From contig JAOAIK010000046.1 of NCBI GenBank assembly GCA_026414745.1, forward strand, positions 1 through 64,000: a stretch of 64,000 nucleotides of DNA. The letters are read 5' to 3'. Below, in pieces: positions 55,296-63,541 of this stretch; the stretch's first letter is position 1; each line of letters begins with the position of its first letter. The position numbers and the translations under genes are program-made. The notes beneath the pieces were generated by a model, which saw only the letters and a program-made list of their open reading frames with translations, was not told where the DNA came from and did not search any database. Source of the stretch: Roseococcus sp. (GTDB lineage Bacteria; Pseudomonadota; Alphaproteobacteria; Acetobacterales; Acetobacteraceae).

Positions 55296-56195
55296 GTGAC
55301 CCGCCGCATGACGCCGCCCGCCGATGCCGCGCCGCGCCCGGCCTGGCTCGGCATCGCGCCCTACGCCTTCGTCACGCTCTGGTCGGGCGGCTTCACGGCC
55401 ATCCTGCTGTGCCTGCCGCATGTCGAGCCGCTGACGCTGCAGGTGCTGCGCTATGCCGCGGTGGTGGCCATCCTGCTGCCGATCTGGCTCGCACTGCGCC
55501 CGCCCCGGCCGGGGAGGGAGGCGCTCCTGCATCTCTGCCGCATGGGGCTGCTCGTGCAGTTCGCCTATTTCGCCTCGATGAACCTCGCCATGAAGGCGGG
55601 GATGGGGGCGGGGCCCATCGCGCTGCTCATCGGGCTGCAGCCGGTGGCGGTGGCGGTGCTGGCGCCGCGCGTGGCCGGGGATCCGCCGCTCGATGCGCGG
55701 GGCTGGACGGGGCTGCTGCTCGGCCTCGCGGGGGCGGGGCTCGTGATCGTCTCCGGTTCGGGTTTCCGCAGCTTCGGCTGGGCGGGGCTGTTCTTCGCGC
55801 TCGCCGCGCTCGGCTGCATGACGGCGGGCGCGCTGCTCGAGCGGCGGTCGGGCCGGGCGACGCACCTCGTCACCGCCCATCTGGTGATGTGCGGCGTCGC
55901 GCTCCTCGCCACGCTGCCGCTCGCGGCGCTGCTGGAGACGATGCGGGTGGAGTGGGCGCCGGGCCTCTTCGCGGGGCTGGCCTGGATGGTGTTCGTCAAC
56001 TCGCTGATCTCGCTCTCCCTCCTCTTCGCGATGCTGCGCCATGGCGAGGCGGCGCGCGCCTCCTCGGTCTTCTTCCTCGTTCCGCCGCTCGCCGCCCTCA
56101 TCGCCTGGCTCGTGCTGGGCGAGGCGATGACGCCGCTCGCCATCGCGGGCACGGCGGTGGCGGCGCTGGGTGTCGCGTTGGTCGTGCGGCGGTGA
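55296..56195 (+). CDS. EamA/DMT-superfamily transporter
   Basis: 299 residues from GTG 55296 with GGAAGGGGAGGAAG upstream. Ten helices in two EamA repeats; the second ends with LVLGEAMTPLAIAGTAVAALG. It probably exports a metabolite; the substrate is unknown. Transcribed divergently from dctP, so it may belong to the aromatic acid locus or to the following monooxygenase. Its last codons lie in a 24-bp direct repeat. Confidence 0.87.
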   Translation: MTRRMTPPADAAPRPAWLGIAPYAFVTLWSGGFTAILLCLPHVEPLTLQVLRYAAVVAILLPIWLALRPPRPGREALLHLCRMGLLVQFAYFASMNLAMKAGMGAGPIALLIGLQPVAVAVLAPRVAGDPPLDARGWTGLLLGLAGAGLVIVSGSGFRSFGWAGLFFALAALGCMTAGALLERRSGRATHLVTAHLVMCGVALLATLPLAALLETMRVEWAPGLFAGLAWMVFVNSLISLSLLFAMLRHGEAARASSVFFLVPPLAALIAWLVLGEAMTPLAIAGTAVAALGVALVVRR

Positions 56196-56239
56196 TCGCC
56201 GCGCGCCAGGGCGGGGTGCGGCGGTGATCGCCGCGCGCC
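56184..56239 (+). repeat. 24-bp direct repeat, two copies with 32-bp period
   Basis: The sequence GTGCGGCGGTGATCGCCGCG plus CGCC occurs at 56184-56207 and exactly again at 56216-56239. The first copy holds the end of the EamA gene and its TGA. It looks like a recent tandem duplication of 32 bp in the intergenic region before the monooxygenase gene. Confidence 0.85.
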
Positions 56240-56288
56240 GTTGACCGCGGCGCCGCGCGCGGCCAGCCTTCGCCGAGGAGGAACACCC

Positions 56289-57485
56289 ATGCCCCATGCC
56301 GGATTGAGATTCGGGATCTTCCTCGCCCCCTTCCACCGCCTCGGCGACAACCCCACGCTCGCGCTCGCGCGCGACATCGAGCTGCTGGTGGCGCTCGATG
56401 CGCTCGGCTACGACGAGGCCTGGATCGGCGAGCACCACTCGGCGGGCTGGGAGATCATCGCGAGCCCGGAGCTGATCATCGCTGCCGCCGCCGAGCGGAC
56501 GAAGCACATCCGCCTCGGCTCCGGCGTCACCTCGCTGCCCTATCACCATCCCTTCCTGGTGGCGCAGCGCTTCGTGCAGCTCGACCACATGACGCGCGGG
56601 CGCGCCATGCTGGGCTGCGGGCCGGGGGCGCTGGTCTCCGACGCCTACATGATGGGCATCGAGGCGCGCACCCAGCGCCCGCGCATGGAGGAGGCGCTCG
56701 CGGCCATCATGGCGCTGCTGGCCTGCGAGGAGCCGGTCACCATGAAGACCGACTGGTTCGAGCTGCGGCAGGCGCGGCTGCATCTCGCGCCCTACACGCA
56801 TCCGCGCTTTCCGATCAGCGTCGCCTCCTCCACCACGCCGGCGGGGGCGCTGGCGGCGGCCAAGCACGGCCTCGGCCTCATCTCGCTCGGCGCCGGGCTG
56901 CCGGGCGGGCCGCAGAAGCTCGCCGAGCAGTGGCGCATGGCGGAGAGGGAGGCGGCCAAGCACGGCCAGCGCATGGACCGCGCCGACTGGCGCCTCGTCG
57001 TCAACATGCATTGCGCCGAGGATGACGAGCGCGCGATGCGCGAGGTGCGGGCCGGCGAGCGGCTGGAGACCGAGACCTATTTCGGCGAGACGCTGGGCCG
57101 CCCGCCCACCCGCAGCGAGGATCCGCTCGGCGATGGCTTGCGCGCGGGCACCACGCTGGTGGGCAGCCCCGAGACGGTGGCGCGCGGCATCGAGCGGCTG
57201 CTCTCCTTCACCGACGGAGGCGCGGGCGGGATCCTGTTCCGCAGCCACGAATGGGCCGACCGCGAGCAGACGCTGCGCAGCTACGAGCTGTTCGCCCGCT
57301 GGGTGATGCCGCGCTTCCAGGGCGCCCTGCGCATGCCGGCGGAAAGCCGCGAGTGGTGCGTCGCCAACCGCGAGGGCATCTTCGCGCCCAACATCGCGGC
57401 GCTGAAACAGGCCTTCCTGGACGCGGGCCAGCCGGTGCCGGAGACGGACCGCCTCAGGCTGCGCGATCGCACGCCTGGCGGCTGA
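56289..57485 (+). CDS. LLM-class flavin-dependent monooxygenase (luciferase-like)
   Basis: 398 residues with a bacterial-luciferase TIM barrel: RFGIFLAPFHRLGDNP, YDEAWIGEHHSAGWEI, SGVTSLPYHHPFLVAQR, GRAMLGCGPGALVSDAYMMG. The reduced flavin is supplied by a separate reductase. Sequences of this pattern are often named limonene 1,2-monooxygenase, but the substrate is unproven here. It starts with an AGGAGGAA Shine-Dalgarno. No flavin reductase gene is adjacent. Confidence 0.88.
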   Translation: MPHAGLRFGIFLAPFHRLGDNPTLALARDIELLVALDALGYDEAWIGEHHSAGWEIIASPELIIAAAAERTKHIRLGSGVTSLPYHHPFLVAQRFVQLDHMTRGRAMLGCGPGALVSDAYMMGIEARTQRPRMEEALAAIMALLACEEPVTMKTDWFELRQARLHLAPYTHPRFPISVASSTTPAGALAAAKHGLGLISLGAGLPGGPQKLAEQWRMAEREAAKHGQRMDRADWRLVVNMHCAEDDERAMREVRAGERLETETYFGETLGRPPTRSEDPLGDGLRAGTTLVGSPETVARGIERLLSFTDGGAGGILFRSHEWADREQTLRSYELFARWVMPRFQGALRMPAESREWCVANREGIFAPNIAALKQAFLDAGQPVPETDRLRLRDRTPGG

Positions 57486-57597
57486 ACGGAGGCTCAGCGC
57501 GGGGTGAATCCGGCGTCATGCGGCGCTTGCCGCCAACTCCGAGCCGCGGGATCGGTGAATCGACCGGAAACCCGACTTCCCTGCTCAGGAGTGACCC

Positions 57598-57819
57598 ATG
57601 ACCGTCGCCGCCGTGCTGCGCCAGAAGGGCGCCAGCGTGATCTCCGTCCCGCCCGTTTCCACCGTGGCCGAGGCCGCCGAGATCATCTCGCGCCGGCGCA
57701 TCAGCGCCGTGGTGGTCTGCGACGAGGAGGGGCGGCTGGTCGGGATCCTGAGTGAGCGCGACGTGGAGAGCCTCACGGCCTATGTGATGGGCCGGGGCTA
57801 CGCGCTCGGGCGGGTGTGA
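57598..57819 (+). CDS. Single CBS-domain mini-protein (likely truncated)
   Basis: 73 residues. One CBS motif: VISVPPVSTVAEAAEIISRR then ISAVVVCDEEGRLVGILSER and D-V-E. Family relatives of about 140 residues carry two such motifs (a Bateman pair), which bind adenine nucleotides. Here the protein ends after the first with SLTAYVMGRGYALGRV. So it is either a truncated gene or must dimerise to build a Bateman module. Located between a monooxygenase and a convergent cytochrome gene. Confidence 0.75.
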   Translation: MTVAAVLRQKGASVISVPPVSTVAEAAEIISRRRISAVVVCDEEGRLVGILSERDVESLTAYVMGRGYALGRV

Positions 57820-57823
57820 TCCC

Positions 57824-57849
57824 CGCCCGGGCGCGCGCCGCCCCGGGCG
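57824..57849. terminator. Hairpin between convergent CBS and cytochrome genes
   Basis: A perfect 8-bp inverted repeat (CGCCCGGG at 57824-57831, CCCGGGCG at 57842-57849) with a 10-base loop lies between the two converging stop codons. It may serve as a bidirectional terminator although no T-run follows. Confidence 0.45.
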
Positions 57850-57850
57850 A

Positions 57851-58201
57851 TCAGTTGAGGAAGGGGTTGCGGCCCCGCGCCGCCGGGCGCGGCCCGAAAT
57901 GCTGGGCGAGGTAGTTCACGATCAGCGTGCGCTCCTCCCCTTCCAGCGGGTTCATGCCGTGCACCTCGGTCATCCAGTCCATCAGCCGGTCCCACTGGTC
58001 GCGGGAGAAACTGCTGCGGCGGATGATCGCGGTGCTGTGGCAGGCGGTGCAGGCGTAGAAGGTCTCCTCCTGTCCGTTGCCGGCGGGCAGCACCGAGGGA
58101 TCCTCCTGCGCCTGGGTCACCGCCTCGAGGCTCTGGCCGCCCTGCTGCGCCAGGGCCGCGCCCACCCCGAGCGCGGCCAGCATCATCGCCACGCGCAGCA
58201 T
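57851..58201 (-). CDS. Small c-type cytochrome paired with sulfite dehydrogenase (SorB-like)
   Basis: 116 residues. Signal peptide (RVAMMLAALGVGAALA), one haem motif CTACH, and Met candidates for the sixth ligand in WMTEVHGMNP. Periplasmic electron carrier. The start overlaps the stop of the molybdopterin enzyme by 1 bp, the usual SorA-SorB order, so it should accept electrons from that enzyme. Confidence 0.85.
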   Translation of the reverse strand: MLRVAMMLAALGVGAALAQQGGQSLEAVTQAQEDPSVLPAGNGQEETFYACTACHSTAIIRRSSFSRDQWDRLMDWMTEVHGMNPLEGEERTLIVNYLAQHFGPRPAARGRNPFLN

Positions 58202-59532
58202 CAGCCCACCAGCACGGCGATGCGGCTGATCGGGTTCGCGCCGTAGCCCTGCGGGTTCCAGTTCGCCGGCGCATGCGGCTGCATGCGCCCCTGGCTGTCG
58301 GTGGCGCGGTACCAGATCTCGTAGTAGCCGTCGGAGGGGAAGGTCACGCGGCCCTGCCAGCGCTGCCAGGCATGGCGGTTGGCCGGCGGGGCGAGCTGCA
58401 TCTCCTGCCAGGTCGCGCCGAAATCGACGCTGACATGCACCGCGCGCACCGTGTGGTCGCCGGCCCAGGCGGCGCCCCGCAGGTCGAGGTGGCGCGTCCC
58501 GGCAGCCAGACGCGTCCCATGCGGGTGCGAGGAGAGGATGGAGCGCACCGGCATGCTCTCCATCTCCGCGAAGTCGCGCCCGTCATTGTTGCTGCCCGGC
58601 ACGATGGGCCGCACCGGCATGCGGTAGCTCGTGCCGCCCATGCCCGCGCCATTGTGGATGTCGGGGCGGATCAGGATGCGGGTGAGCCACTTCTGGCTCA
58701 GGCTGCCCGGCCAGCCTGGCACCAGCAGCCGCACCGGGCCGCCATGGATGTGCGGCAGGGGCTGGCCGTTCATCTGCCAGACGATGAGCGTGTCCTCGTC
58801 CATCGCCTTCTCGATGCGCATCCCGCGGCTGATCGCCTGGCGGTTGGGGTCGCCCGAGAGGTGGGGGTCCGCGCCGAAATGCCCGGTGAAGCGTGCGTTG
58901 GGGCCGAGCCCCGCGGCCTGCAGCACGTCGCGCAGCCGCACGCCCACGTATTCCGCATTGGCGATGGCGCCGTTGCCCCACTGGTTGCCGCGCGTCTGCG
59001 GCGCGAAGAAGCTGCGCCCGTTGCCGCCGCACTCCATCTGGAGCTGGCGCGTCACGTTCTGGAAGCGGCTCTTCAGTTCGCCGAGCGTGAGGGTGAGGGG
59101 CCGGCCCACCTCGCCCTCCACGCTGATGCTCCACGTGTCGGGGTCGCCCTGGTGCGGCGCCGGCATCTGGCCGTTGTTGCGCACGAAGAACTTGGAATAG
59201 GGCGTGATGGCGTCGTCCAGCTCGTGCTCGGGCGTTTCCAGCACCAGCGGGCGCTCGCCGAGCAGGATCAGGTCCACCTTGCCCTCGAGGCGCATCATCT
59301 GCGGCCCCCCGCTGCCCGACTGCGCGGCGGCCGGCCGGGCGAAGAGCGCGGGCAGCGTGCCCGCGGGCATGGAGCCGGCGAAGGGAATGGCCCCGCCCAG
59401 GGCGGCGCCCATGGCGGCAAGGGCGGTTCCCTTGAGCGCGCCGCGCCGGCCCCAGACCAGCGCGTCGGCGCGCTCGGGGTCGTCGGCGTAGAGTTCCTGG
59501 ATGTGCCGTTCGCTGCGGTAGGCTGTTCTCAT
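58201..59532 (-). CDS. Sulfite oxidase-family molybdopterin enzyme (SorA-like sulfite dehydrogenase)
   Basis: 443 residues. A Tat-type leader with twin Arg (WGRRGALKGTALAAMG, residues about 27-42) is followed by the oxidoreductase Mo-cofactor domain: QLQMECGGNGRSFF with Mo-ligand C168, and GVRLRDVLQAAGL, and a C-terminal dimerisation domain (HVSVDFGATWQEMQL, WQGRVTFPSDGYYEIWYRAT). It probably oxidises sulfite to sulfate in the periplasm, passing electrons to the adjacent cytochrome. Divergent from nnrE/D. The long N-terminal region before the RR pair is unusual. Confidence 0.87.
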   Translation of the reverse strand: MRTAYRSERHIQELYADDPERADALVWGRRGALKGTALAAMGAALGGAIPFAGSMPAGTLPALFARPAAAQSGSGGPQMMRLEGKVDLILLGERPLVLETPEHELDDAITPYSKFFVRNNGQMPAPHQGDPDTWSISVEGEVGRPLTLTLGELKSRFQNVTRQLQMECGGNGRSFFAPQTRGNQWGNGAIANAEYVGVRLRDVLQAAGLGPNARFTGHFGADPHLSGDPNRQAISRGMRIEKAMDEDTLIVWQMNGQPLPHIHGGPVRLLVPGWPGSLSQKWLTRILIRPDIHNGAGMGGTSYRMPVRPIVPGSNNDGRDFAEMESMPVRSILSSHPHGTRLAAGTRHLDLRGAAWAGDHTVRAVHVSVDFGATWQEMQLAPPANRHAWQRWQGRVTFPSDGYYEIWYRATDSQGRMQPHAPANWNPQGYGANPISRIAVLVG

Positions 59533-59574
59533 GGCGAGCGTCTCCCTCTCCCTTACATGCAACTTCGCGCATCC

Positions 59575-60993
59575 ATGAAGATTCCGCAAGACACCCCCGA
59601 ACTGCTGACGCCCGAGGAGATGGCGCGGGCCGATGCGCTGGCCGGCGACGGCGCGGCGCTGATGGCGGCGGCCGGGCGGGCCGTGGCGCGGGCGGTCATG
59701 GCGCGGTTCCGTCCCTGCCCGGTGCTGGTGCTGGCCGGCCCCGGCAACAATGGGGGGGATGGCTATGTCGCCGCGCGGTGGCTGGAGCGCGCGGGCTGGG
59801 ATGTCGCCGTCGCTCCCCTGGCGCCGCCCCGCCCGGGCAGCGACGCGGCCGGCGCGGCGGCGCGCTGGCGCGGTCCTCTGCGGCCCTTCGCCCCGGCCAG
59901 CCTGGCGCGCGCGGGGCTCGTGCTCGATGCGGTGTTCGGCGCGGGGCTCGCGCGCCCCGTGGAGGGGCTGGCGGCCGAGGTGCTGGGCGCCGTCCGCGCG
60001 CCGCTGGTGGCGGTGGACATCCCGAGCGGCGTCTGCGGCGCCACGGGCGCGGTGCGCGGCTGCGCCCCGCAGGCCGCGCTGACCGTCACCTTCTTCCGCC
60101 TCAAGCCCGGCCATCTGCTGCTGCCGGGGCGGGAGCTGTGCGGCGAGACGGTGCTGGCCGACATCGGGCTGCCGCCCTCCGTGCTGGCCGCGATCGCCCC
60201 GCGCGCCGTCGCCAACGGGCCGCATCTGTGGCGCATCCCCGCCCCCGATGCCACGAGCCACAAGCACGCGCGCGGCCATGTGACGGTGCTCTCGGGCGGC
60301 GCCATGGCCGGGGCGGCGCGGCTCGCGGCGCGGGCGGCGCGGCGGGCGGGGGCGGGCCTCGTCACCCTCGCCTGCGCGGAGGCGGAGACGGCGCGCGGCC
60401 ACCGCATCGCCGAGCCGGGCGCGCTCGTCGTTGAGGCGGAGGGGGAGGAGGCGCTGCTGTCTCTCCTGCTCGGCGATGCGCGGCGGCAGGTGTTCGTCGC
60501 CGGGCCGGGCCTTCCGCCCGATGCGCCCACGCGCGCGCTTGTCGCGGGGCTGATCGCCGCGGGGCGGCGGGTGGTGGTGGATGCGGGCGGGCTGTCCGCC
60601 TTCGCCGGCGCGCCGGAGGCCCTGCGCGGGGCGGCCCTGCTCACTCCGCATGCGGGGGAGTTCGCGCGCCTCTTCGGCCCGCCCGGCGAGGACCGCCTGG
60701 CCGCCGCCCGGGCGGCTGCGGCGGCGACGGGGGCGGTGGTGCTGCTCAAGGGCAGCGACAGCGTGATCGCCGCGCCCGACGGGCGGGTGGCGATCAACCA
60801 CAACGCGCCCCCCTGGCTCGCCACCGGCGGCACCGGCGATGTGCTGGCCGGGGCGGCGGCGGCGCTGCTCGCCCAGGGGATGCCCCCCTTCGAGGCCGCC
60901 GCGGCCGCCGCCTGGTGGCAGGGGGCCACGGCGGGGCGCCTGGGGCGGGGCTTGATCGCCGAGGACCTCGCGGACGCCATGACCTGCGGCTGA
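59575..60993 (+). CDS. nnr: Bifunctional NAD(P)H-hydrate epimerase/dehydratase
   Basis: 472 residues. An N-terminal epimerase domain (NnrE; VLAGPGNNGGDGYVAARWLE, VAVDIPSGVCGATG) is fused to a C-terminal dehydratase domain (NnrD; HKHARGHVTVLSGG, and the ADP-binding NAPPWLATGGTGDVLAG). It repairs damaged NADH/NADPH hydrates. An alternate ATG at 59557 would add six residues (MQLRAS); the shorter start better matches the family. It lies 42 bp from the divergent sulfite dehydrogenase. Confidence 0.93.
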   Translation: MKIPQDTPELLTPEEMARADALAGDGAALMAAAGRAVARAVMARFRPCPVLVLAGPGNNGGDGYVAARWLERAGWDVAVAPLAPPRPGSDAAGAAARWRGPLRPFAPASLARAGLVLDAVFGAGLARPVEGLAAEVLGAVRAPLVAVDIPSGVCGATGAVRGCAPQAALTVTFFRLKPGHLLLPGRELCGETVLADIGLPPSVLAAIAPRAVANGPHLWRIPAPDATSHKHARGHVTVLSGGAMAGAARLAARAARRAGAGLVTLACAEAETARGHRIAEPGALVVEAEGEEALLSLLLGDARRQVFVAGPGLPPDAPTRALVAGLIAAGRRVVVDAGGLSAFAGAPEALRGAALLTPHAGEFARLFGPPGEDRLAAARAAAAATGAVVLLKGSDSVIAAPDGRVAINHNAPPWLATGGTGDVLAGAAAALLAQGMPPFEAAAAAAWWQGATAGRLGRGLIAEDLADAMTCG

Positions 60994-61010
60994 CCACGCA
61001 CAAGCTTTTC

Positions 61011-61040
61011 TTGACGCGCCGCGCGTGCGCCCCGCAACCT
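61011..61040 (+). promoter_or_regulatory. TTGACG -35-like element before the lipoprotein operon
   Basis: TTGACG at 61011-61016 (in TCTTGACGC, a typical alphaproteobacterial -35) lies about 80 bp upstream of the COG3014 start. The position of a -10 (CAACCT, 61035-61040, 18-bp spacer) is poor, so only the -35 is suggestive. The region begins with an AT-richer AAGCTTTTC. Confidence 0.35.
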
Positions 61041-61093
61041 CTCTCCAACCGGCCGGGCCTCATCCCACCGCCGGAGGAGAGGAGGCGGAAGGC

Positions 61094-62518
61094 ATGGTGG
61101 ACGGCACGGCGTGGGCGCGGTCAGGGATGGCCGGGAAGGGAGGGGCCGCCTGGCGCCGCGCGGGCGGTGCGTTGGCGCTGCTGGCGGTGCTCGCGGCCTG
61201 CGCGCCCCAGGCCGATCCCGCCTCGGTAGCGGGCTTCCGCCAGGCGGTGGCGACCGGCAACTACCAGGCCGCCGCCAACATCGCCACCGCCATGGCCCGC
61301 CCTGACAGCAACGGCCGCGGCACGGAGCTGCTGTGGTCGCTGAACGCCGGCGCCGCCGCGCTGCACGCGCAGGACCACGCGCGCAGCGTGACCATGCTCG
61401 ACGGCGCCGAGGAGCTGATGCGCGGCGTGGAGGAGGCCGCGCTGAACTTCGGCACCACCTACCGCTTCGGCACCTATGACGCGGTGATGGTGAACGCCTA
61501 CAAGGCGATCGCCATGCTCGGCCGCGGCGACCGCGACAACGCCCGCGTCGAGATGAACCGCATGGAGGAGCGCCAGGCGCGCACCGTCCAGCGCTTCCGC
61601 GACCAGATCAGCGCCGCCCAGCAGGAGGCGGAGCGCCAGGCGGCGAGCGACCCGACCCGCGCCCAGGCCCTGCAGGCCGCCCAGAACAGCCCCGAGGTGC
61701 GCGAGCAGCTCCAGGCGCTCGACCGCTGGCGCAGCTACCAGCCCTTCGTGAACCCCGCCGGCACCTATCTGCGCGGCCTGTTCCTGCTCAACAGCGGCGT
61801 GCCCGGCGATGCCGAGGCGGCGCGCAACGCCTTCGAGCGCGTGGCCGGCATCGCCGGCAACCCGCGCGTGGTGGCCGAGGATCTGGCCATGGCGCGGCGC
61901 GCCGCCTCCGGCCAGCGGCCGGGCCACCATGTCTGGGTGGTCTTCGAGAACGGGCAGAGCCCGCTCTTCGAGCAGCTCAATTTCACCGTGCCCATGCCCG
62001 TGTTCATGCACGGCGGCGTGACGGTGCGGCCCGTGACCGTCTCCATGCCACGCATGGTGTTCCAGCCCTCCGCCTACAACGGGATCGAGGTGCAGTCGGG
62101 CAACCAGCGGGCGGGCACGCAGCTCGTCGCCTCCATCGAGGGCGTGATGGCGAGCGAGTTCCGCACCCGCTACAACGCGCTGCTGGCGGCGGCGGTGTTC
62201 GAGGCCCTCGCCAAGGCGGCGGGAATCAGCGTGGTCGGCGCGGCCACCCAGCGCGCGCATCCGGCGGTGGCCATCCTCGCCGACCTCGCCGCCACCGCGG
62301 CGGCGAACGTCACGCAGTCGGACACGCGCTCCTGGTACATGCTGCCGCGCGAGTTCCAGGCGGCGCGGGTGCCCGTGCCGGCGAACGGGCAGATCACCCT
62401 CCGCGCCTTCGCCGGGCCCACCGAGACGGTGAGCGTGCCGCAGGGCCGCTCCTCCCTCGTCGTCGTCAAGGCGCAGAACCCGGGCAGCCCCCTCACCATC
62501 CAGGTGCATCCGCTATGA
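61094..62518 (+). CDS. COG3014-family lipoprotein
   Basis: 474 residues from ATG 61094, with GGAGGAGAGGAGGCGGAAGG upstream. The signal carries a lipobox LAAC (C36). The mature part starts with a helical repeat region (GNYQAAANIATAMARPDS) and has the COG3014 core around GTYLRGLFLLNSGVPGDAEA and AASGQRPGHHVWVVFENGQSP. The function is unknown; homologues neighbour ycfL and lpoB in other Proteobacteria. First gene of a lipoprotein operon with ycfL, lpoB and one more gene. A later ATG (61127) would also leave the lipobox intact. Confidence 0.85.
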   Translation: MVDGTAWARSGMAGKGGAAWRRAGGALALLAVLAACAPQADPASVAGFRQAVATGNYQAAANIATAMARPDSNGRGTELLWSLNAGAAALHAQDHARSVTMLDGAEELMRGVEEAALNFGTTYRFGTYDAVMVNAYKAIAMLGRGDRDNARVEMNRMEERQARTVQRFRDQISAAQQEAERQAASDPTRAQALQAAQNSPEVREQLQALDRWRSYQPFVNPAGTYLRGLFLLNSGVPGDAEAARNAFERVAGIAGNPRVVAEDLAMARRAASGQRPGHHVWVVFENGQSPLFEQLNFTVPMPVFMHGGVTVRPVTVSMPRMVFQPSAYNGIEVQSGNQRAGTQLVASIEGVMASEFRTRYNALLAAAVFEALAKAAGISVVGAATQRAHPAVAILADLAATAAANVTQSDTRSWYMLPREFQAARVPVPANGQITLRAFAGPTETVSVPQGRSSLVVVKAQNPGSPLTIQVHPL

Positions 62519-62889
62519 TCCGCCGCACGCTTCCCCTGCTCGCGCTCGGCCTCGGCCTCGCCGCCTGCGCCGCGCCGCCGCCCCCGCCGGGCGATCCGCG
62601 CCTGATCGTCACCCCGGCGGTGCAGAGCCTCTCCTTCTCGCCCCCCGTGGTGAACGCGGGGCCGGACGGGCGGCTGCGCGTCAACGTCAACGTGGTCAAT
62701 CCGCATGGCGGGGATTTCCCGCTGCGGATCCAGACCGACTGGCTGGACGAGACCGGGCGGCCCCTGCCCACCCTGCAGTCGCGCCCCGTCTTCCGCTCGC
62801 TGGCGCGCCAGACCGTGACGACCATCGAGGCGGATGCGCCGAGCCCCCGCGCGCGCGACTTCCGCATGACCTTCGACATCGGCAACTGA
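62515..62889 (+). CDS. ycfL: YcfL-family lipoprotein (DUF1425)
   Basis: 124 residues. Lipobox LAAC (C18) after a short signal; beta-rich mature part with LRVNVNVVNPHGGDFPLRIQ and DWLDETGRPL, and ending in DFRMTFDIGN. YcfL is the E. coli neighbour of LpoB. The start overlaps the COG3014 stop by 4 bp (ATGA). The function is not known. Confidence 0.85.
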   Translation: MIRRTLPLLALGLGLAACAAPPPPPGDPRLIVTPAVQSLSFSPPVVNAGPDGRLRVNVNVVNPHGGDFPLRIQTDWLDETGRPLPTLQSRPVFRSLARQTVTTIEADAPSPRARDFRMTFDIGN

Positions 62890-62905
62890 CCGAAAGGCCC
62901 CTGGC

Positions 62906-63541
62906 ATGACCACCGCCCCCCGCCCCGCCCGCCGCGCCCTGCTCGCCGGGGCGGCGCTGCTCGCGCTTCCCGCCTGCGTGGCCGGCGAGATGGCCACCCA
63001 GCGCGTGGATCCGCGCAACGACCGCACCCCGATCGGCATGGGCCTCGACAACCGCGACTTCGAGGAGGCGGCGCGCGCCCTCGTGCGCTCCATGCTCGAC
63101 AGCGGCCGGCTGCAGCCGCGCCCCGACGGGCAGCCGCGCGTCATGGCCATCAGCCGCATCACCAACGACACCACGCTGCGCATCAACACGAACGAGCTGA
63201 CGCAGCTCGTCTCGGTCGAGCTGAACAATTCCGGCCGCGTGGTGACCACGACGGCGGTGGGCCTCGATGGCCCGCCCGATCCGCTGGCGATGCAGACGCG
63301 CCAGCTGCGCGCCTCGGGCGAATTCAACCAGCGCACCGTGGCCGCGCGCGGGCAGATGATCGCGCCCGACCTCAGCCTCTCGGGCAACATCATCCAGCGC
63401 AGCACCCGCGTGGACGGCGGCGCCATGCGCGTGGACTACGTCTTCCAGCTCACCCTGACCAACATCCGCACCGGCATCGCGATCTGGCAGGGGCAGGAGG
63501 TGATCACCCGCGTCGGCTCCGGCCGGACGGTGATGTGGTGA
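62906..63541 (+). CDS. lpoB: Penicillin-binding protein activator LpoB family lipoprotein
   Basis: 211 residues. Lipobox LPAC (C24). Core PRVMAISRITNDTTLRINTN and YVFQLTLTNIRTGIAIWQGQ match LpoB, which in E. coli activates PBP1B for peptidoglycan synthesis. Such proteins are outer-membrane anchored and reach through the periplasm. Presence beside YcfL and COG3014 preserves the gene order seen in gammaproteobacteria. The next gene overlaps it by 1 bp. Confidence 0.87.
   Translation: MTTAPRPARRALLAGAALLALPACVAGEMATQRVDPRNDRTPIGMGLDNRDFEEAARALVRSMLDSGRLQPRPDGQPRVMAISRITNDTTLRINTNELTQLVSVELNNSGRVVTTTAVGLDGPPDPLAMQTRQLRASGEFNQRTVAARGQMIAPDLSLSGNIIQRSTRVDGGAMRVDYVFQLTLTNIRTGIAIWQGQEVITRVGSGRTVMW

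Noticed and set aside
54108-57248. A 1046-codon open frame on the minus strand over the dctP, EamA and monooxygenase genes
   Set aside because: It runs antisense through two real plus-strand genes and contains no family motifs beyond a dctP-frame shadow; composition is low-complexity.
61011-61040. A full sigma-70 promoter before the lipoprotein operon
   Set aside because: Only the -35-like TTGACG is convincing; no acceptable -10 is seen at the right spacing, so it is listed with low confidence only.
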